Source: Caproiciproducens sp. CPB-2 (lineage in GTDB: Bacteria > Bacillota > Clostridia > Oscillospirales > Acutalibacteraceae). Taken from it: a DNA stretch of 64,000 nucleotides. Location of the stretch: assembly GCF_036287215.1 (NCBI RefSeq), contig NZ_CP142860.1:2480001-2544000 (forward strand), given 5' to 3'. This document shows, piece by piece, positions 17,531 through 25,616 of the stretch. The translations under genes and the position numbers were made by a program. The notes beneath the pieces are model-generated. The model saw nothing but the letters and a program-made list of their open reading frames with translations, was not told the origin of the DNA and searched no databases. Numbering within the stretch: position 1 is the first letter of the stretch; every line of letters begins with the position of its first letter.

Positions 17531-18082
17531 ATGACTACACTGGAGCAAGTAGAAAAACTGCGCGAAAAGGCAAACGTAAGCTATGACGAGGCAAAAGCGG
17601 CACTGGACGCGACAAACGGCGACCTGCTGGAAGCGCTGATCTATCTGGAGAAACAGGGAAAAGTGACGGCCCCAGCCGGCGGCGGCTACTACAGCAGCGC
17701 GAAAGCCGAGGACCGGAATCCGGCGGCGGGCACGGAACCGGGCCGGGCGTATGCAGACCCGAAATACAACGGCGGAGAATCCTTTTCTTCCCTGATGAGA
17801 AAGTTCGGGAGATTTCTGATGAAGATGATCCGCATAGGCAACACCAACTATTTTGAAGTCGTGAAAGGGCCGGAAAGCAAAGCGTGCATCCCGGTTTCCG
17901 TTCTCGTGCTTCTTCTCATCTTCGCGTTCTGGGTAACCATTCCGCTGATGATCGTGGGGCTGTTCTTCGGCCTGCGCTACCGCTTCGGCGGCCCCAATTT
18001 CAGCGGTGACACGGTAAACCACGCCATGGACAGCGCCGCGGACGCCGCGGAAAGCATCAAGAATTCCATCAACCAAAAATAA
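17531..18082 (+). CDS. DUF4342 protein with N-terminal UBA-like domain
   Basis: 183 aa. Residues 1-45 (TLEQVEKLREKANVSYDEAK, then ATNGDLLEALIYLE) match a UBA/EF-Ts-N-like three-helix fold. A disordered Gly/Pro-rich linker follows. The DUF4342 core is about residues 95-150, with one transmembrane helix (VSVLVLLLIFAFWVTIPLMI), and the tail is an amphipathic helix. Function unknown. It sits 21 bp ahead of a two-component system and may share its transcript, which suggests an envelope-related role (inference). Confidence 0.8.
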   Translation: MTTLEQVEKLREKANVSYDEAKAALDATNGDLLEALIYLEKQGKVTAPAGGGYYSSAKAEDRNPAAGTEPGRAYADPKYNGGESFSSLMRKFGRFLMKMIRIGNTNYFEVVKGPESKACIPVSVLVLLLIFAFWVTIPLMIVGLFFGLRYRFGGPNFSGDTVNHAMDSAADAAESIKNSINQK

Positions 18083-18103
18083 CGGGAAACGGCAGGACTG
18101 ACA

Positions 18104-18784
18104 ATGGGTGCGAACATACTGATTGTTGAGGACGAAGAAAAAATCGCCCGCTTTGTCGAGTTGGAGCTCGGCTACGAGGGCTATGCCGCAACGAAAGCAT
18201 TTGATGGAAGAACGGGGCTCGAGCTTGCCGAATCCGGCAGGTTCGACCTCGTTCTGCTGGATATCATGCTGCCGAAGCTGAGCGGAATGGAGGTGCTGCG
18301 CAGACTGCGCCGGACCTCCTCCGTGCCGGTGATCATGCTGACGGCGCGCGACAGCGTAATGGATAAGGTCTCCGGACTGGACAGCGGGGCGAGCGATTAT
18401 ATTACCAAGCCCTTTGCCATTGAAGAGCTTCTCGCAAGAATCCGCACCGCGCTGAGAAAAACAACGCCGCAGCCGGAAAACACGGTGCTTTCCTGCCGCG
18501 GCGTCACGCTGGATACCGCGCGGCGCACCGTTACGGTGAAAGGCGCACCCGTGGAGCTGACCAAAAGGGAGTTTGACCTCCTTCATTACCTGATGAAGAA
18601 CAAGGGACTGGTGATTTCCCGCGAAACCCTGCTCGAAAACGTCTGGGGCTTTGATTTCACGGGCGAGACCAACGCCGTCGACGTCTATGTACGGTACCTG
18701 CGCGGAAAAATCGACGATGTCTTCGGGCTGAAACTGATTCAGACCGTCAGAGGAGTGGGGTATGTGATCAAAGATGAACAGTGA
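18104..18784 (+). CDS. Response regulator, OmpR/PhoB family
   Basis: 226 aa. The receiver domain has phospho-acceptor Asp53 (LVLLDIMLPKLSG) and conserved Lys near 102 (YITKPF). The C-terminus is an OmpR-type winged helix (LTKREFDLLHYLM, then VDVYVRYLRGKID). It overlaps the sensor kinase start by 11 bp, so it forms one operon with it. Targets are unknown; the DUF4342 gene ahead is a candidate. Confidence 0.95.
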   Translation: MGANILIVEDEEKIARFVELELGYEGYAATKAFDGRTGLELAESGRFDLVLLDIMLPKLSGMEVLRRLRRTSSVPVIMLTARDSVMDKVSGLDSGASDYITKPFAIEELLARIRTALRKTTPQPENTVLSCRGVTLDTARRTVTVKGAPVELTKREFDLLHYLMKNKGLVISRETLLENVWGFDFTGETNAVDVYVRYLRGKIDDVFGLKLIQTVRGVGYVIKDEQ

Positions 18785-20243
18785 GCCGGCCAGCAGCCCC
18801 GCCAGCCGGCTGGGCGACAAATTTAAATTCTCCATTGTCCTGAAGCTCAACGCGCGGCTTTTTCTGCGTGTTCTCGGCCTGTTTCTCACCCTCGACATCC
18901 TTCTGTGCATCCTCTGCGCGACGGGCCTCGCCATGCTCAGCGAGCAGTCAGCGGGAAATGCCGCCGAAATTCTGAGCAAAAGCGGGCTGCCCCCGCAGTC
19001 GGATCGGGCCTGGCTGGCCGAGGCGGGAATCGATGTATTGGAAAATCAGGGAGAGCCGGAGGGGATTCGGTTCGCAATCCCCGGCTTTCTGCAGAGCCGT
19101 TTTTCAAAGCTGACGGCGAAAAGCGTGCGCGGCATTGTGTTTCCGGCTGCGCCCGGGCTTCCTTTCGGGAAATACCTGCAGGGCGCCGTTTACAGGGTCT
19201 CGGCCGAAATCGGCGGGCAAACCTACCTGATTTCCGTCACAAACGCCGCCGCCATCCGGATGATGGAATCCGGCTTTCTCATTCTTCTCGTGCTGGAGCT
19301 GCTCCTGCTCCTGGGAGGGATTTCCCGCGGAGCCAGAGTGATCCGGAGAACGCTGCGGCCGATTGAAGAACTGGCTGAAACCGCAAGGAACCTCAACACC
19401 GGCGGCGCGCTGACGCCCGAACAGCTGGAAACGCTGGCGGGCAAGCTGGACGGGATCAACGCCGCCCGGCTGGATACACGGATTGCGGTGGGTGAAACGC
19501 AGAACGAGCTGAAAACGCTTGCATCCGCCATCAACGGGATGCTGGACCGGATCAACGAATCCTACCGGTCCCAGGTGCGCTTTGTTTCGGACGCGTCCCA
19601 CGAGTTAAGAACGCCGATTTCCGTGATTCAGGGCTACGCAAACCTGCTGGACCGCTGGGGGAAAAATGATGCGAAAACCTTGCAGGAATCCATCGACGCC
19701 ATTAAGGACGAAACCGCAAACATGAAGGCGCTGGTGGAACAGCTTCTGTTTCTGGCCCGGGGCGACAACAACACCATGGCTCTTCAGATCGAGCGGTTTG
19801 ACCTGTCCGCCCTTGCCGCGGAGGTGCTGCGGGAAACACAGATGATCGACTCGGGGCACGAGTACGAATCCCATCTCTCCCCCGTTTTCGTCAACGCGGA
19901 CGAGGGGCTGATCAAACAGGCTCTGCGGATTCTGACGGACAACGCCATCAAATACTCTCCCGCCGGGAAAAAGATTACGATCTCCGTTTCCGGCGAAGAA
20001 GGCCGCGCCAGACTGACGGTCCAGGATGAAGGCATCGGAATTCCGTCCGAGGCGGTCCCCCGCATTTTCGACCGTTTCTACCGCGCCGACGAATCCCGCG
20101 CAAGGGCCACGGGCGGAACGGGGCTGGGGCTGTCCATTGCGAAATGGATCGCGGAGCGCCACGGAGGGCATCTGGAGGTTCTGAGCCGGGAGGACATCGG
20201 CACCCGCATTTCCATGATCCTTCACGCCGCCGCGGAAAAATAG
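18774..20243 (+). CDS. Sensor histidine kinase (HisKA + HATPase_c)
   Basis: 489 aa. Two transmembrane segments (about residues 26-58 and 160-182) enclose an outer domain of roughly 100 residues. A HAMP-like linker (RRTLRPIEELAETARNLN) follows, then the H box SDASHELRTPISVIQGY, N box, DEGIGIP and GGTGLGLSIAKWI. All catalytic motifs are intact. It is the partner of the OmpR-type regulator that it overlaps by 11 bp. The signal is unknown. Confidence 0.94.
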   Translation: MNSEPASSPASRLGDKFKFSIVLKLNARLFLRVLGLFLTLDILLCILCATGLAMLSEQSAGNAAEILSKSGLPPQSDRAWLAEAGIDVLENQGEPEGIRFAIPGFLQSRFSKLTAKSVRGIVFPAAPGLPFGKYLQGAVYRVSAEIGGQTYLISVTNAAAIRMMESGFLILLVLELLLLLGGISRGARVIRRTLRPIEELAETARNLNTGGALTPEQLETLAGKLDGINAARLDTRIAVGETQNELKTLASAINGMLDRINESYRSQVRFVSDASHELRTPISVIQGYANLLDRWGKNDAKTLQESIDAIKDETANMKALVEQLLFLARGDNNTMALQIERFDLSALAAEVLRETQMIDSGHEYESHLSPVFVNADEGLIKQALRILTDNAIKYSPAGKKITISVSGEEGRARLTVQDEGIGIPSEAVPRIFDRFYRADESRARATGGTGLGLSIAKWIAERHGGHLEVLSREDIGTRISMILHAAAEK

Positions 20244-20252
20244 GCAAAGCTA

Positions 20253-20291
20253 AGGCCTGAGCCCCAATGGAGGGTTCAGGCCTGTTTTTTT
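20253..20291 (+). terminator. Terminator of the two-component operon
   Basis: AGGCCTGAGCCC (20253-20264) pairs with GGGTTCAGGCCT (20272-20283), one G-T pair, followed by eight T. The remaining 20292-20515 is AT-rich, with a TATACT at 20470 as a possible -10 for the small peptide gene. Confidence 0.92.
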
Positions 20292-20515
20292 ATATAGATC
20301 CGAAACATGACGGTTAAATTTCACCGGTATTTTTATTATATAATGGTGGGAACGAAATTTCAAGAGAAAAATTCAATATTAATAATTATTATTATTTTAT
20401 ACAAAAGAAAATGCTTTTTTGCTTCTAAAATCTACCTTTTAGGGATAGATTAAATACCAAAAACAGGCTATACTATAACCACAGAAAAGAAATAAATCAA
20501 CAGGAGGTTTTGATT

Positions 20516-20659
20516 ATGAATGAAAAAAATGTAAATAGAAAATTGAGCCCGGCGCAGGAAAACAACTACGGAAATCCGGTTTCCCGTCAGGACGAATACG
20601 AAATTCCGGATGAGGTCAGCTGCTCCATGGAATTTTCCAACGGGTGCATCGGCGAATAA
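20516..20659 (+). CDS. 47-aa peptide with Cys-containing C-terminus, possible RiPP-like precursor
   Basis: The ATG at 20516 is preceded by CAGGAGG with ideal spacing; TAA at 20657-20659. The product has a hydrophilic N-terminal part and ends in DEVSCSMEFSNGCIGE, with two cysteines in the last 13 residues. A charged leader and a short Cys/Ser/Asn-rich end are the shape of a modified-peptide precursor. However, no radical SAM, lanthipeptide or cyclodehydratase gene is adjacent; only a nitroreductase-family gene follows 64 bp later. Real small gene: likely. Precursor role: speculative. Confidence 0.6.
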   Translation: MNEKNVNRKLSPAQENNYGNPVSRQDEYEIPDEVSCSMEFSNGCIGE

Positions 20660-20723
20660 GCGAAGCGGATTTTTCCCCCCCGCTATTACGAAATTGACAG
20701 TATATGAGAAAGGCAGAGATTGC

Positions 20724-21323
20724 ATGGAAAAGAATTTTCTGGAAGCCCTGAAAAAGCGCAGGTCTTATTACGCAATCAGCAAAGAAAAAGTTCTCTCCGA
20801 CGAAGAAGTCGTCAGCCTGGTTGAGGATGCCGTGAAATACACCCCCAGCGCCTTCAATTCACAAAGCGCGCGCACGGTCGTTCTTTTCGGCAAAGAACAC
20901 GACAAGCTTTGGGATATCACAATGGAAATATTAAGAGGCATTGTCCCAGCGAAGAATTTCGCATCTACGGAAGAGAAAATCAACTCCTTCCGCGGCGGGT
21001 ACGGCACCGTTCTTTACTTTGAGGACCAGAGCATTGTTACCGGGCTGCAGGAGCAGTTCCCTCTTTATAAGGATAATTTCCCGGTCTGGTCGCTGGAATC
21101 CTCTGGCATGCTGCAGTTCGTCATCTGGACGGCGCTCGAGTCCAACGGCTATGGCGCAAGCCTTCAGCACTACAACCCGCTGATCGATGAAAAAGTCGCC
21201 GCAAGCTGGAACATTCCGAAAAGCTGGAAGCTTCTCGCACAAATGCCGTTCGGCAAACCCACCGCTTCCCCCGATGAAAAGACCTTCCTTCCCCTTGAAG
21301 ACAGAGTCAAAATATACAGATAA
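20724..21323 (+). CDS. Nitroreductase family protein
   Basis: 199 aa. The FMN-binding nitroreductase fold shows in KKRRSYYAISKEK at the N-terminus, YTPSAFNSQSARTVVLFG, and the glycine-containing helix TALESNGYGASLQHYNP. Length and motifs fit the short Frm2/YdfN-like branch that acts on nitro compounds or lipid-derived oxidants with NAD(P)H. The start at 20724 has AAAGG upstream; the longer frame from 20610 overlaps the 47-aa peptide and is unlikely. A strong terminator follows. Confidence 0.9.
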   Translation: MEKNFLEALKKRRSYYAISKEKVLSDEEVVSLVEDAVKYTPSAFNSQSARTVVLFGKEHDKLWDITMEILRGIVPAKNFASTEEKINSFRGGYGTVLYFEDQSIVTGLQEQFPLYKDNFPVWSLESSGMLQFVIWTALESNGYGASLQHYNPLIDEKVAASWNIPKSWKLLAQMPFGKPTASPDEKTFLPLEDRVKIYR

Positions 21324-21330
21324 CACACAA

Positions 21331-21366
21331 AAAAACAACGCCGGTTTTTCCGGCGTTGTTTTTTTT
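21331..21366. terminator. Bidirectional terminator
   Basis: AACAACGCCGG and CCGGCGTTGTT arms with a short T-rich loop, flanked by A and T runs on both sides. It separates the convergent nitroreductase and amino acid ABC genes. Confidence 0.93.
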
Positions 21367-21374
21367 GCGTTCCG

Positions 21375-22223
21375 TTACTGGAGTTTTCCGCCCTCAATCA
21401 CCACGTCATCCGCGGAGACGGAGTCACCGTAGGCCGGTTTCAGTGTGGCGTCATAGGCCTCGTGAATGAAGTTTTCCTTGCCCAGTGCGGTCAGCTCATT
21501 GTTGACCCAGTCAAGAAGCTCCTTGTCGCCCTTTTTCACCGCGGGCGCAATCGTGTCCTGTTCGCCCAGCGACGAAACCCCGACCGTATAGCCGCTGTTT
21601 TCTCTCGCCCAGGCAAACAGCAGGGTGTTGTCGTGCGCAAGAGCGGCGCCGCGGCCGTCCTTCAGTGCCTGAAACGCCTCGGTATTCTGGTCGTATTTGA
21701 GCAGCTCAATATCCGGATAGTTTTTCGTGAAGTACGTTTCCGCCGTCGTCCCCTTGTTGACGATCAGCTTTTTGCCCTTGAGCTGGGAGACATCGGTAAT
21801 CTGGCTGCCGTCCGGAGAAACCACTCCGAGCGCGACCTTCATGTACGGATTTGCGAAATCGACCTTCTCTTTTCTCTCGTCCGTTACGGTAAAGTTGGCC
21901 ATAATCAGGTCCACCTTGCCGGACTGCAGGTACTCTACGCGGCTCGCGGCTTCCACAAGGACAAATTCGACCTTGTTTTCGTCACCCAGAAGGTCTTTTG
22001 CAAAGCGCTTCGCAATGTAAACGTCAAATCCCTGATTTTTCCCCTGAGCGTCAACATACCCGAAAGGAGGTTTGTCGCTGAACACTCCGACCTTGATTTT
22101 TCCGTTCTGCTTGATGGTTTCCAGCGAGGACTTCTGGGTCCCCTGCTGGGAGCAGCCCGCAAATGTTCCCAATGCCAGTACGACCGCCAGCACGGCGGCA
22201 AGAATTCTGCCTGTTTTTTTCAT
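21375..22223 (-). CDS. Polar amino acid ABC transporter substrate-binding lipoprotein (possibly cysteine/cystine)
   Basis: 282 aa. The signal peptide ends in a lipobox (LGTFAGC), so the protein is lipid-anchored outside the membrane. The mature part is an SBP type 3 domain: IKVGVFSDKPPFGYVDAQG, then FDVYIAKRFAKDLLGD and the substrate-contact block VDLIMANFTVTDERKEKVDF. Segment order resembles the cysteine/glutamate-type binding proteins of Firmicutes and Campylobacter. The exact ligand is not certain. It is the last gene of the five-gene operon. Confidence 0.9.
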   Translation of the reverse strand: MKKTGRILAAVLAVVLALGTFAGCSQQGTQKSSLETIKQNGKIKVGVFSDKPPFGYVDAQGKNQGFDVYIAKRFAKDLLGDENKVEFVLVEAASRVEYLQSGKVDLIMANFTVTDERKEKVDFANPYMKVALGVVSPDGSQITDVSQLKGKKLIVNKGTTAETYFTKNYPDIELLKYDQNTEAFQALKDGRGAALAHDNTLLFAWARENSGYTVGVSSLGEQDTIAPAVKKGDKELLDWVNNELTALGKENFIHEAYDATLKPAYGDSVSADDVVIEGGKLQ

Positions 22224-22225
22224 AA

Positions 22226-22981
22226 TTAACCCTTCTCTTCATCAAAATTAAAAATATTCAGAAACTGTTTTGCCCTGTCGGTTTTCGGATCGGTAAAAAA
22301 GAGCTCCGCGCCGGATTCCTCTACAATCTTCCCTTCGTCAATAAATACGACCTTATCCGCGACCGCTCTGGCAAAACCCATTTCATGGGTAACAATCACC
22401 ATCGTCATGCCCTGCTTTGCAAGGCCGAGCATTACGTCGAGCACCTCGCGCACCATTTCGGGGTCGAGCGCCGCCGTGACCTCATCGAACAGCATTACCT
22501 CCGGATTCATACACAAAGCGCGCACGATGGCCACACGCTGCTTCTGCCCGCCGGAAAGCTGGCGGGGATACGCGTTTTTTCTGTCCAGAAGTCCGATGCG
22601 CTCCAACAGCGCTTCCGCCTGCCGCCGGGCTTCTTCCCGGCTCCGCTTCTGCACCTTCAGAGGGCCGAGCAGAATGTTTTCCAGGATCGTCATATGCGGG
22701 AAAAGATCATAGCTCTGAAAAACCATCCCGATTTTCTGCCGGACCAGATGCCACTGTGTTCCGGCGGAGGAAATAGGCTGACCGTCAAGGCTGATCTCCC
22801 CCGACTGTATCGGCTCAAGGCCGTTGATACATCGCAGCAGGGTGCTTTTCCCGCAGCCGGAAGGCCCGAGAATGACGACGACCTCGCCCTTGTGGACCTG
22901 CAGGTCGATCCCGTCCAGCACGGTCCTGTCGTCGTAGCTTTTATGAAGCTGTTTGATTTCAAGAAGAATATCTTTCTCCAT
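22226..22981 (-). CDS. Polar amino acid ABC transporter ATP-binding protein
   Basis: 251 aa. Complete ABC ATPase: Walker [12 protein letters not shown] loop ([12 protein letters not shown]), signature [11 protein letters not shown], Walker [15 protein letters not shown] and switch His (VTHEMGFA). The pattern is that of the GlnQ/HisP family of amino acid importers. It lies directly between the permeases and the substrate-binding protein and powers the same transporter. Confidence 0.95.
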   Translation of the reverse strand: MEKDILLEIKQLHKSYDDRTVLDGIDLQVHKGEVVVILGPSGCGKSTLLRCINGLEPIQSGEISLDGQPISSAGTQWHLVRQKIGMVFQSYDLFPHMTILENILLGPLKVQKRSREEARRQAEALLERIGLLDRKNAYPRQLSGGQKQRVAIVRALCMNPEVMLFDEVTAALDPEMVREVLDVMLGLAKQGMTMVIVTHEMGFARAVADKVVFIDEGKIVEESGAELFFTDPKTDRAKQFLNIFNFDEEKG

Positions 22982-22992
22982 TTTTTACCTCC

Positions 22993-23658
22993 TCAGGACT
23001 GCCATTTCCGTTCCAGCCGTTTGGACAGGAGCGAAACAGGATAACAGACTGCAAAATACAGCAGGAATATAAAGCCGTATATCCAGAAGGATGCCGTGGG
23101 CACCTCTAAAATGGACCGCTCGATAATCTGCTGGCCCACCTTCAGGACCTCCACCACCCCGATCAGCACCACCAGCGAGGTGGTCTTGATCATGCGCGTC
23201 GCAAGGTTGATCGCGGCGGGCAGCAGACGCCGCACGGTCTGCGGAATAATGACATAGCGGTAAATCTGCACGTTGGTCAGTCCAAGGGCGGCGCCGGATT
23301 CTCTTTGATGTTTCGGCAGGGATTCCACCGCGCCGCGGACAATGTCCCCCATTTCCGCCGTGCCCCAGAGGGAAAAGACCATGATGGAGACGACCTCCCC
23401 GCCCAGCTCCAGGTTCAGGGTAAAATAGAAGATAAACAGCCACACGAGAATCGGGATGATGCGCACCGCTTCCAGATAAATCCGGCAGACGGAACGAATG
23501 GCCTTCCATTTCGACGTCATCACAATGCCCAGCACAATCCCGAGAACGCCGGAAATCAGAACGGAAACCAGCGCGATCCGCGCCGTTACCAGCAGCCCGT
23601 TCAGCAGGCGGAGAAGGTTCGAACCCTCAAAAATAACGTTAATTCCCGAACTGGCCAT
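22993..23658 (-). CDS. Polar amino acid ABC transporter permease (second subunit)
   Basis: 221 aa, about five transmembrane helices. The coupling-loop signature of HisMQ permeases is present as GAALGLTNVQIYRYVIIPQT. It overlaps the other permease gene by 20 bp, so the two probably form a heterodimer. Confidence 0.93.
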   Translation of the reverse strand: MASSGINVIFEGSNLLRLLNGLLVTARIALVSVLISGVLGIVLGIVMTSKWKAIRSVCRIYLEAVRIIPILVWLFIFYFTLNLELGGEVVSIMVFSLWGTAEMGDIVRGAVESLPKHQRESGAALGLTNVQIYRYVIIPQTVRRLLPAAINLATRMIKTTSLVVLIGVVEVLKVGQQIIERSILEVPTASFWIYGFIFLLYFAVCYPVSLLSKRLERKWQS

Positions 23659-24298
23659 AGCGCACCTTCCTTTCCAGGGCGGACAGAAGCAGGGATACCG
23701 GCAGCAGAAGCAGCAGATAGAACAGCACGAGCAGGGTGAGCGCCTCCGTAGTCGAATAATACATGCCGATCAGGTCCTTGGCGACAAACATCAAATCCGG
23801 CAGCGCCACCGCGCTGACAATCGACGTCTCTTTCATCAGGAAAATCGCGTTGGCTTCCAGAGCGGGCATGGAAACGGAAAACGCCTGCGGGAAAATGACA
23901 TAGCGCACCAGCTGCGCGCGGGAAAGGCCGATACTGAGTCCCGATTCGATCTGGGTTTTCCCCACCGCCTCCAGTCCGCTGCGGAACGCTTCCGCCATAT
24001 AGCTTCCGCCCAGAAAAGTCAGCCCCGCAACCGCGCAAAGCTCCGCTTCCAGCTTCAGCCCGATCTGCGTCAGTCCGTAATACAGGAAGAACAGCTGTAT
24101 CAGCGACGGGGTATTCCTGGAAAACTCAATATAAATCTTCACAATGGATTTCAGCACGCGGACCCGGTAATAAATCGCCAGGCTGCAGAGGAAACCCACC
24201 AGAAGCGACAGCGCAATTGCCCACACGGAAATGGTCAGCGTCAGCTGCGCCGCTTTCCAATAGAGAGGCAGGCTCTGTACAATAAAGCCGAAGTTCAA
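23639..24298 (-). CDS. Polar amino acid ABC transporter permease (first subunit)
   Basis: 219 aa, about five transmembrane helices, with the EAA-loop signature SGLSIGLSRAQLVRYVIFPQ. The start is a TTG at 24298 with AAGGAAGG about nine bases upstream. It is 24 bp after the pyridoxal-kinase-like gene and overlaps the second permease. Confidence 0.92.
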   Translation of the reverse strand: MNFGFIVQSLPLYWKAAQLTLTISVWAIALSLLVGFLCSLAIYYRVRVLKSIVKIYIEFSRNTPSLIQLFFLYYGLTQIGLKLEAELCAVAGLTFLGGSYMAEAFRSGLEAVGKTQIESGLSIGLSRAQLVRYVIFPQAFSVSMPALEANAIFLMKETSIVSAVALPDLMFVAKDLIGMYYSTTEALTLLVLFYLLLLLPVSLLLSALERKVRYGQFGN

Positions 24299-24322
24299 TA
24301 AAATCCGCCTTCCTTTTGTGAT

Positions 24323-25234
24323 TTAGCCGAAAAGCTTCAATGCTTTGAGAAAATCCGGGATACCGGCTTCAAAGCTGATCCCGAAGCGGAAATCCGAACC
24401 CGCCGCCCGGGTCCGGCGGATTCCTTCCACCGTAAAATCGGCAGCGATCCGGGCCGCCTTTACAAGCGGAAAATCGTTCAGAAGCGCGGCGAACAATGCG
24501 CTTGCGAAAACGCCCTCCGCTCCGCGGCAGTCTCCTTCCGTACAATCGGAAAGGACATAATCGATTTCTCCGTTTTTCGTGTCGTAGACCGCGGCGCCCG
24601 GATGGGCCGCGTCGAAGCGGACGCCGGTCAGAGCAATTTTTTCCGGGCCAAGCCCACCCAGCTTCTTTAAAATACTGTCAATATAAACTCTTTTGTACGG
24701 CCCTTTCAGATACGGTTCGTTCAGCAGAAGAGAGGCTTCCGTCAGATTCAGCACAAGGACATTCGCTTTGCCGCAGAGGTTTCTCATCTCCGCCGGGAAC
24801 GTGCCGCCCAGGTGCGGATACAGCTTTCCGCCGTCCGCCATGTCCGGGTTCACAAGAACGAGCGCATCCTCCTTCTGAAATCCGTCGATCAGGGCGAATA
24901 CGGCTTTTACCTGTTCCGGGGAGTTCAGATCACCGGTACAGATCCCGTCAAACTTCAGCCCAAGGCTTTTCCAGTGCTCCTGAATTTTGGGGATATCCCC
25001 CGCAAGACCGCGATATGTACAGTCCGGGAATCCGTCCCTGCGGGCGGACAGCACCGCGGTGGGAAGCACGGCCGTTTCGATTCCCGCCGCCGAAAGAATG
25101 GGCAGCGCAGCCGTCAGCAGGCCTTTCCCGAAGCAGGGCAGGTCATGGATCGCCAAAGCCCTCTTCCGGGGTCTCTCCCTCGCTCCGGTTTGATCAATTC
25201 GTCTGAACAGGGTGTTTATGAACTGGGACCGCAT
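24323..25234 (-). CDS. Pyridoxal/pyridoxamine kinase-like protein lacking the catalytic Asp
   Basis: 303 aa. The PdxK/PdxY fold is clear: AIHDLPCFGKGLLTAALPIL, then GLKFDGICTGDLNSPEQV and VLVNPDMADGGKLY. The anion-hole motif GTGDxF, whose Asp is the catalytic base, reads RGAEGVFASAL here, so the Asp is Gly. An extra 27 or so residues precede the usual N-terminus. It opens the amino acid ABC operon behind a consensus promoter. It may be an inactive, ligand-binding or altered kinase; a link to PLP-dependent amino acid metabolism is possible. Confidence 0.8.
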   Translation of the reverse strand: MRSQFINTLFRRIDQTGARERPRKRALAIHDLPCFGKGLLTAALPILSAAGIETAVLPTAVLSARRDGFPDCTYRGLAGDIPKIQEHWKSLGLKFDGICTGDLNSPEQVKAVFALIDGFQKEDALVLVNPDMADGGKLYPHLGGTFPAEMRNLCGKANVLVLNLTEASLLLNEPYLKGPYKRVYIDSILKKLGGLGPEKIALTGVRFDAAHPGAAVYDTKNGEIDYVLSDCTEGDCRGAEGVFASALFAALLNDFPLVKAARIAADFTVEGIRRTRAAGSDFRFGISFEAGIPDFLKALKLFG

Positions 25235-25280
25235 CTTGCCACCGCCTCGCGCTTATATTAAACATATATTTTTAGTAGTT

Positions 25281-25309
25281 ATTATATGCGCTATCCTCTC
25301 TTTTGTCAA
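25281..25309 (-). promoter_or_regulatory. Consensus promoter of the amino acid ABC operon
   Basis: On the minus strand TTGACA (25304-25309), 17 bases, TATAAT (25281-25286): a full sigma-A consensus. No clear operator palindrome overlaps it. Confidence 0.9.
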
Positions 25310-25443
25310 CAGGAAAATCAAGATTCCCTGAAAATGACGATGTGCGGAAAAATCGGGAAAACCGGCTTATTTCCCGACCGACATAAACTATTAATGAATT
25401 TTTAACAGAATTCCATTTAAAATGGGATATAATATTATTTACA

Positions 25444-25553
25444 GCATCTACAGTCGATTCTGCAACAAGTTTGCGTTTCTCCCCCGCCTTCGGCGGGGGA
25501 GAAACATGTTCTGTCTTTCAAACTGAAATGGAATCGCTGTAATCGTATTTTCC
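25444..25553 (+). repeat. Dispersed hairpin repeat, copy 1
   Basis: About 105 bp resembling 46301-46397. It contains a 14-bp stem (GTTTCTCCCCCGCC, 25475-25488, with its complement 25492-25505 around TTC) and a conserved right flank (CAAACTGAAATGGAAT). It lies upstream of the phosphodiester glycosidase gene. Confidence 0.75.
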
Positions 25554-25616
25554 AGCAAACGGAAAAGTTTGAAAACAGAGAAGGTTCATGATCGCACGGA
25601 AGGGAGATATCAATTC

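Noticed and set aside
25475..25505. GC hairpin before the phosphodiester glycosidase as a terminator
   Set aside because: No T tract follows and no plus-strand gene ends upstream; it belongs to a dispersed repeat.
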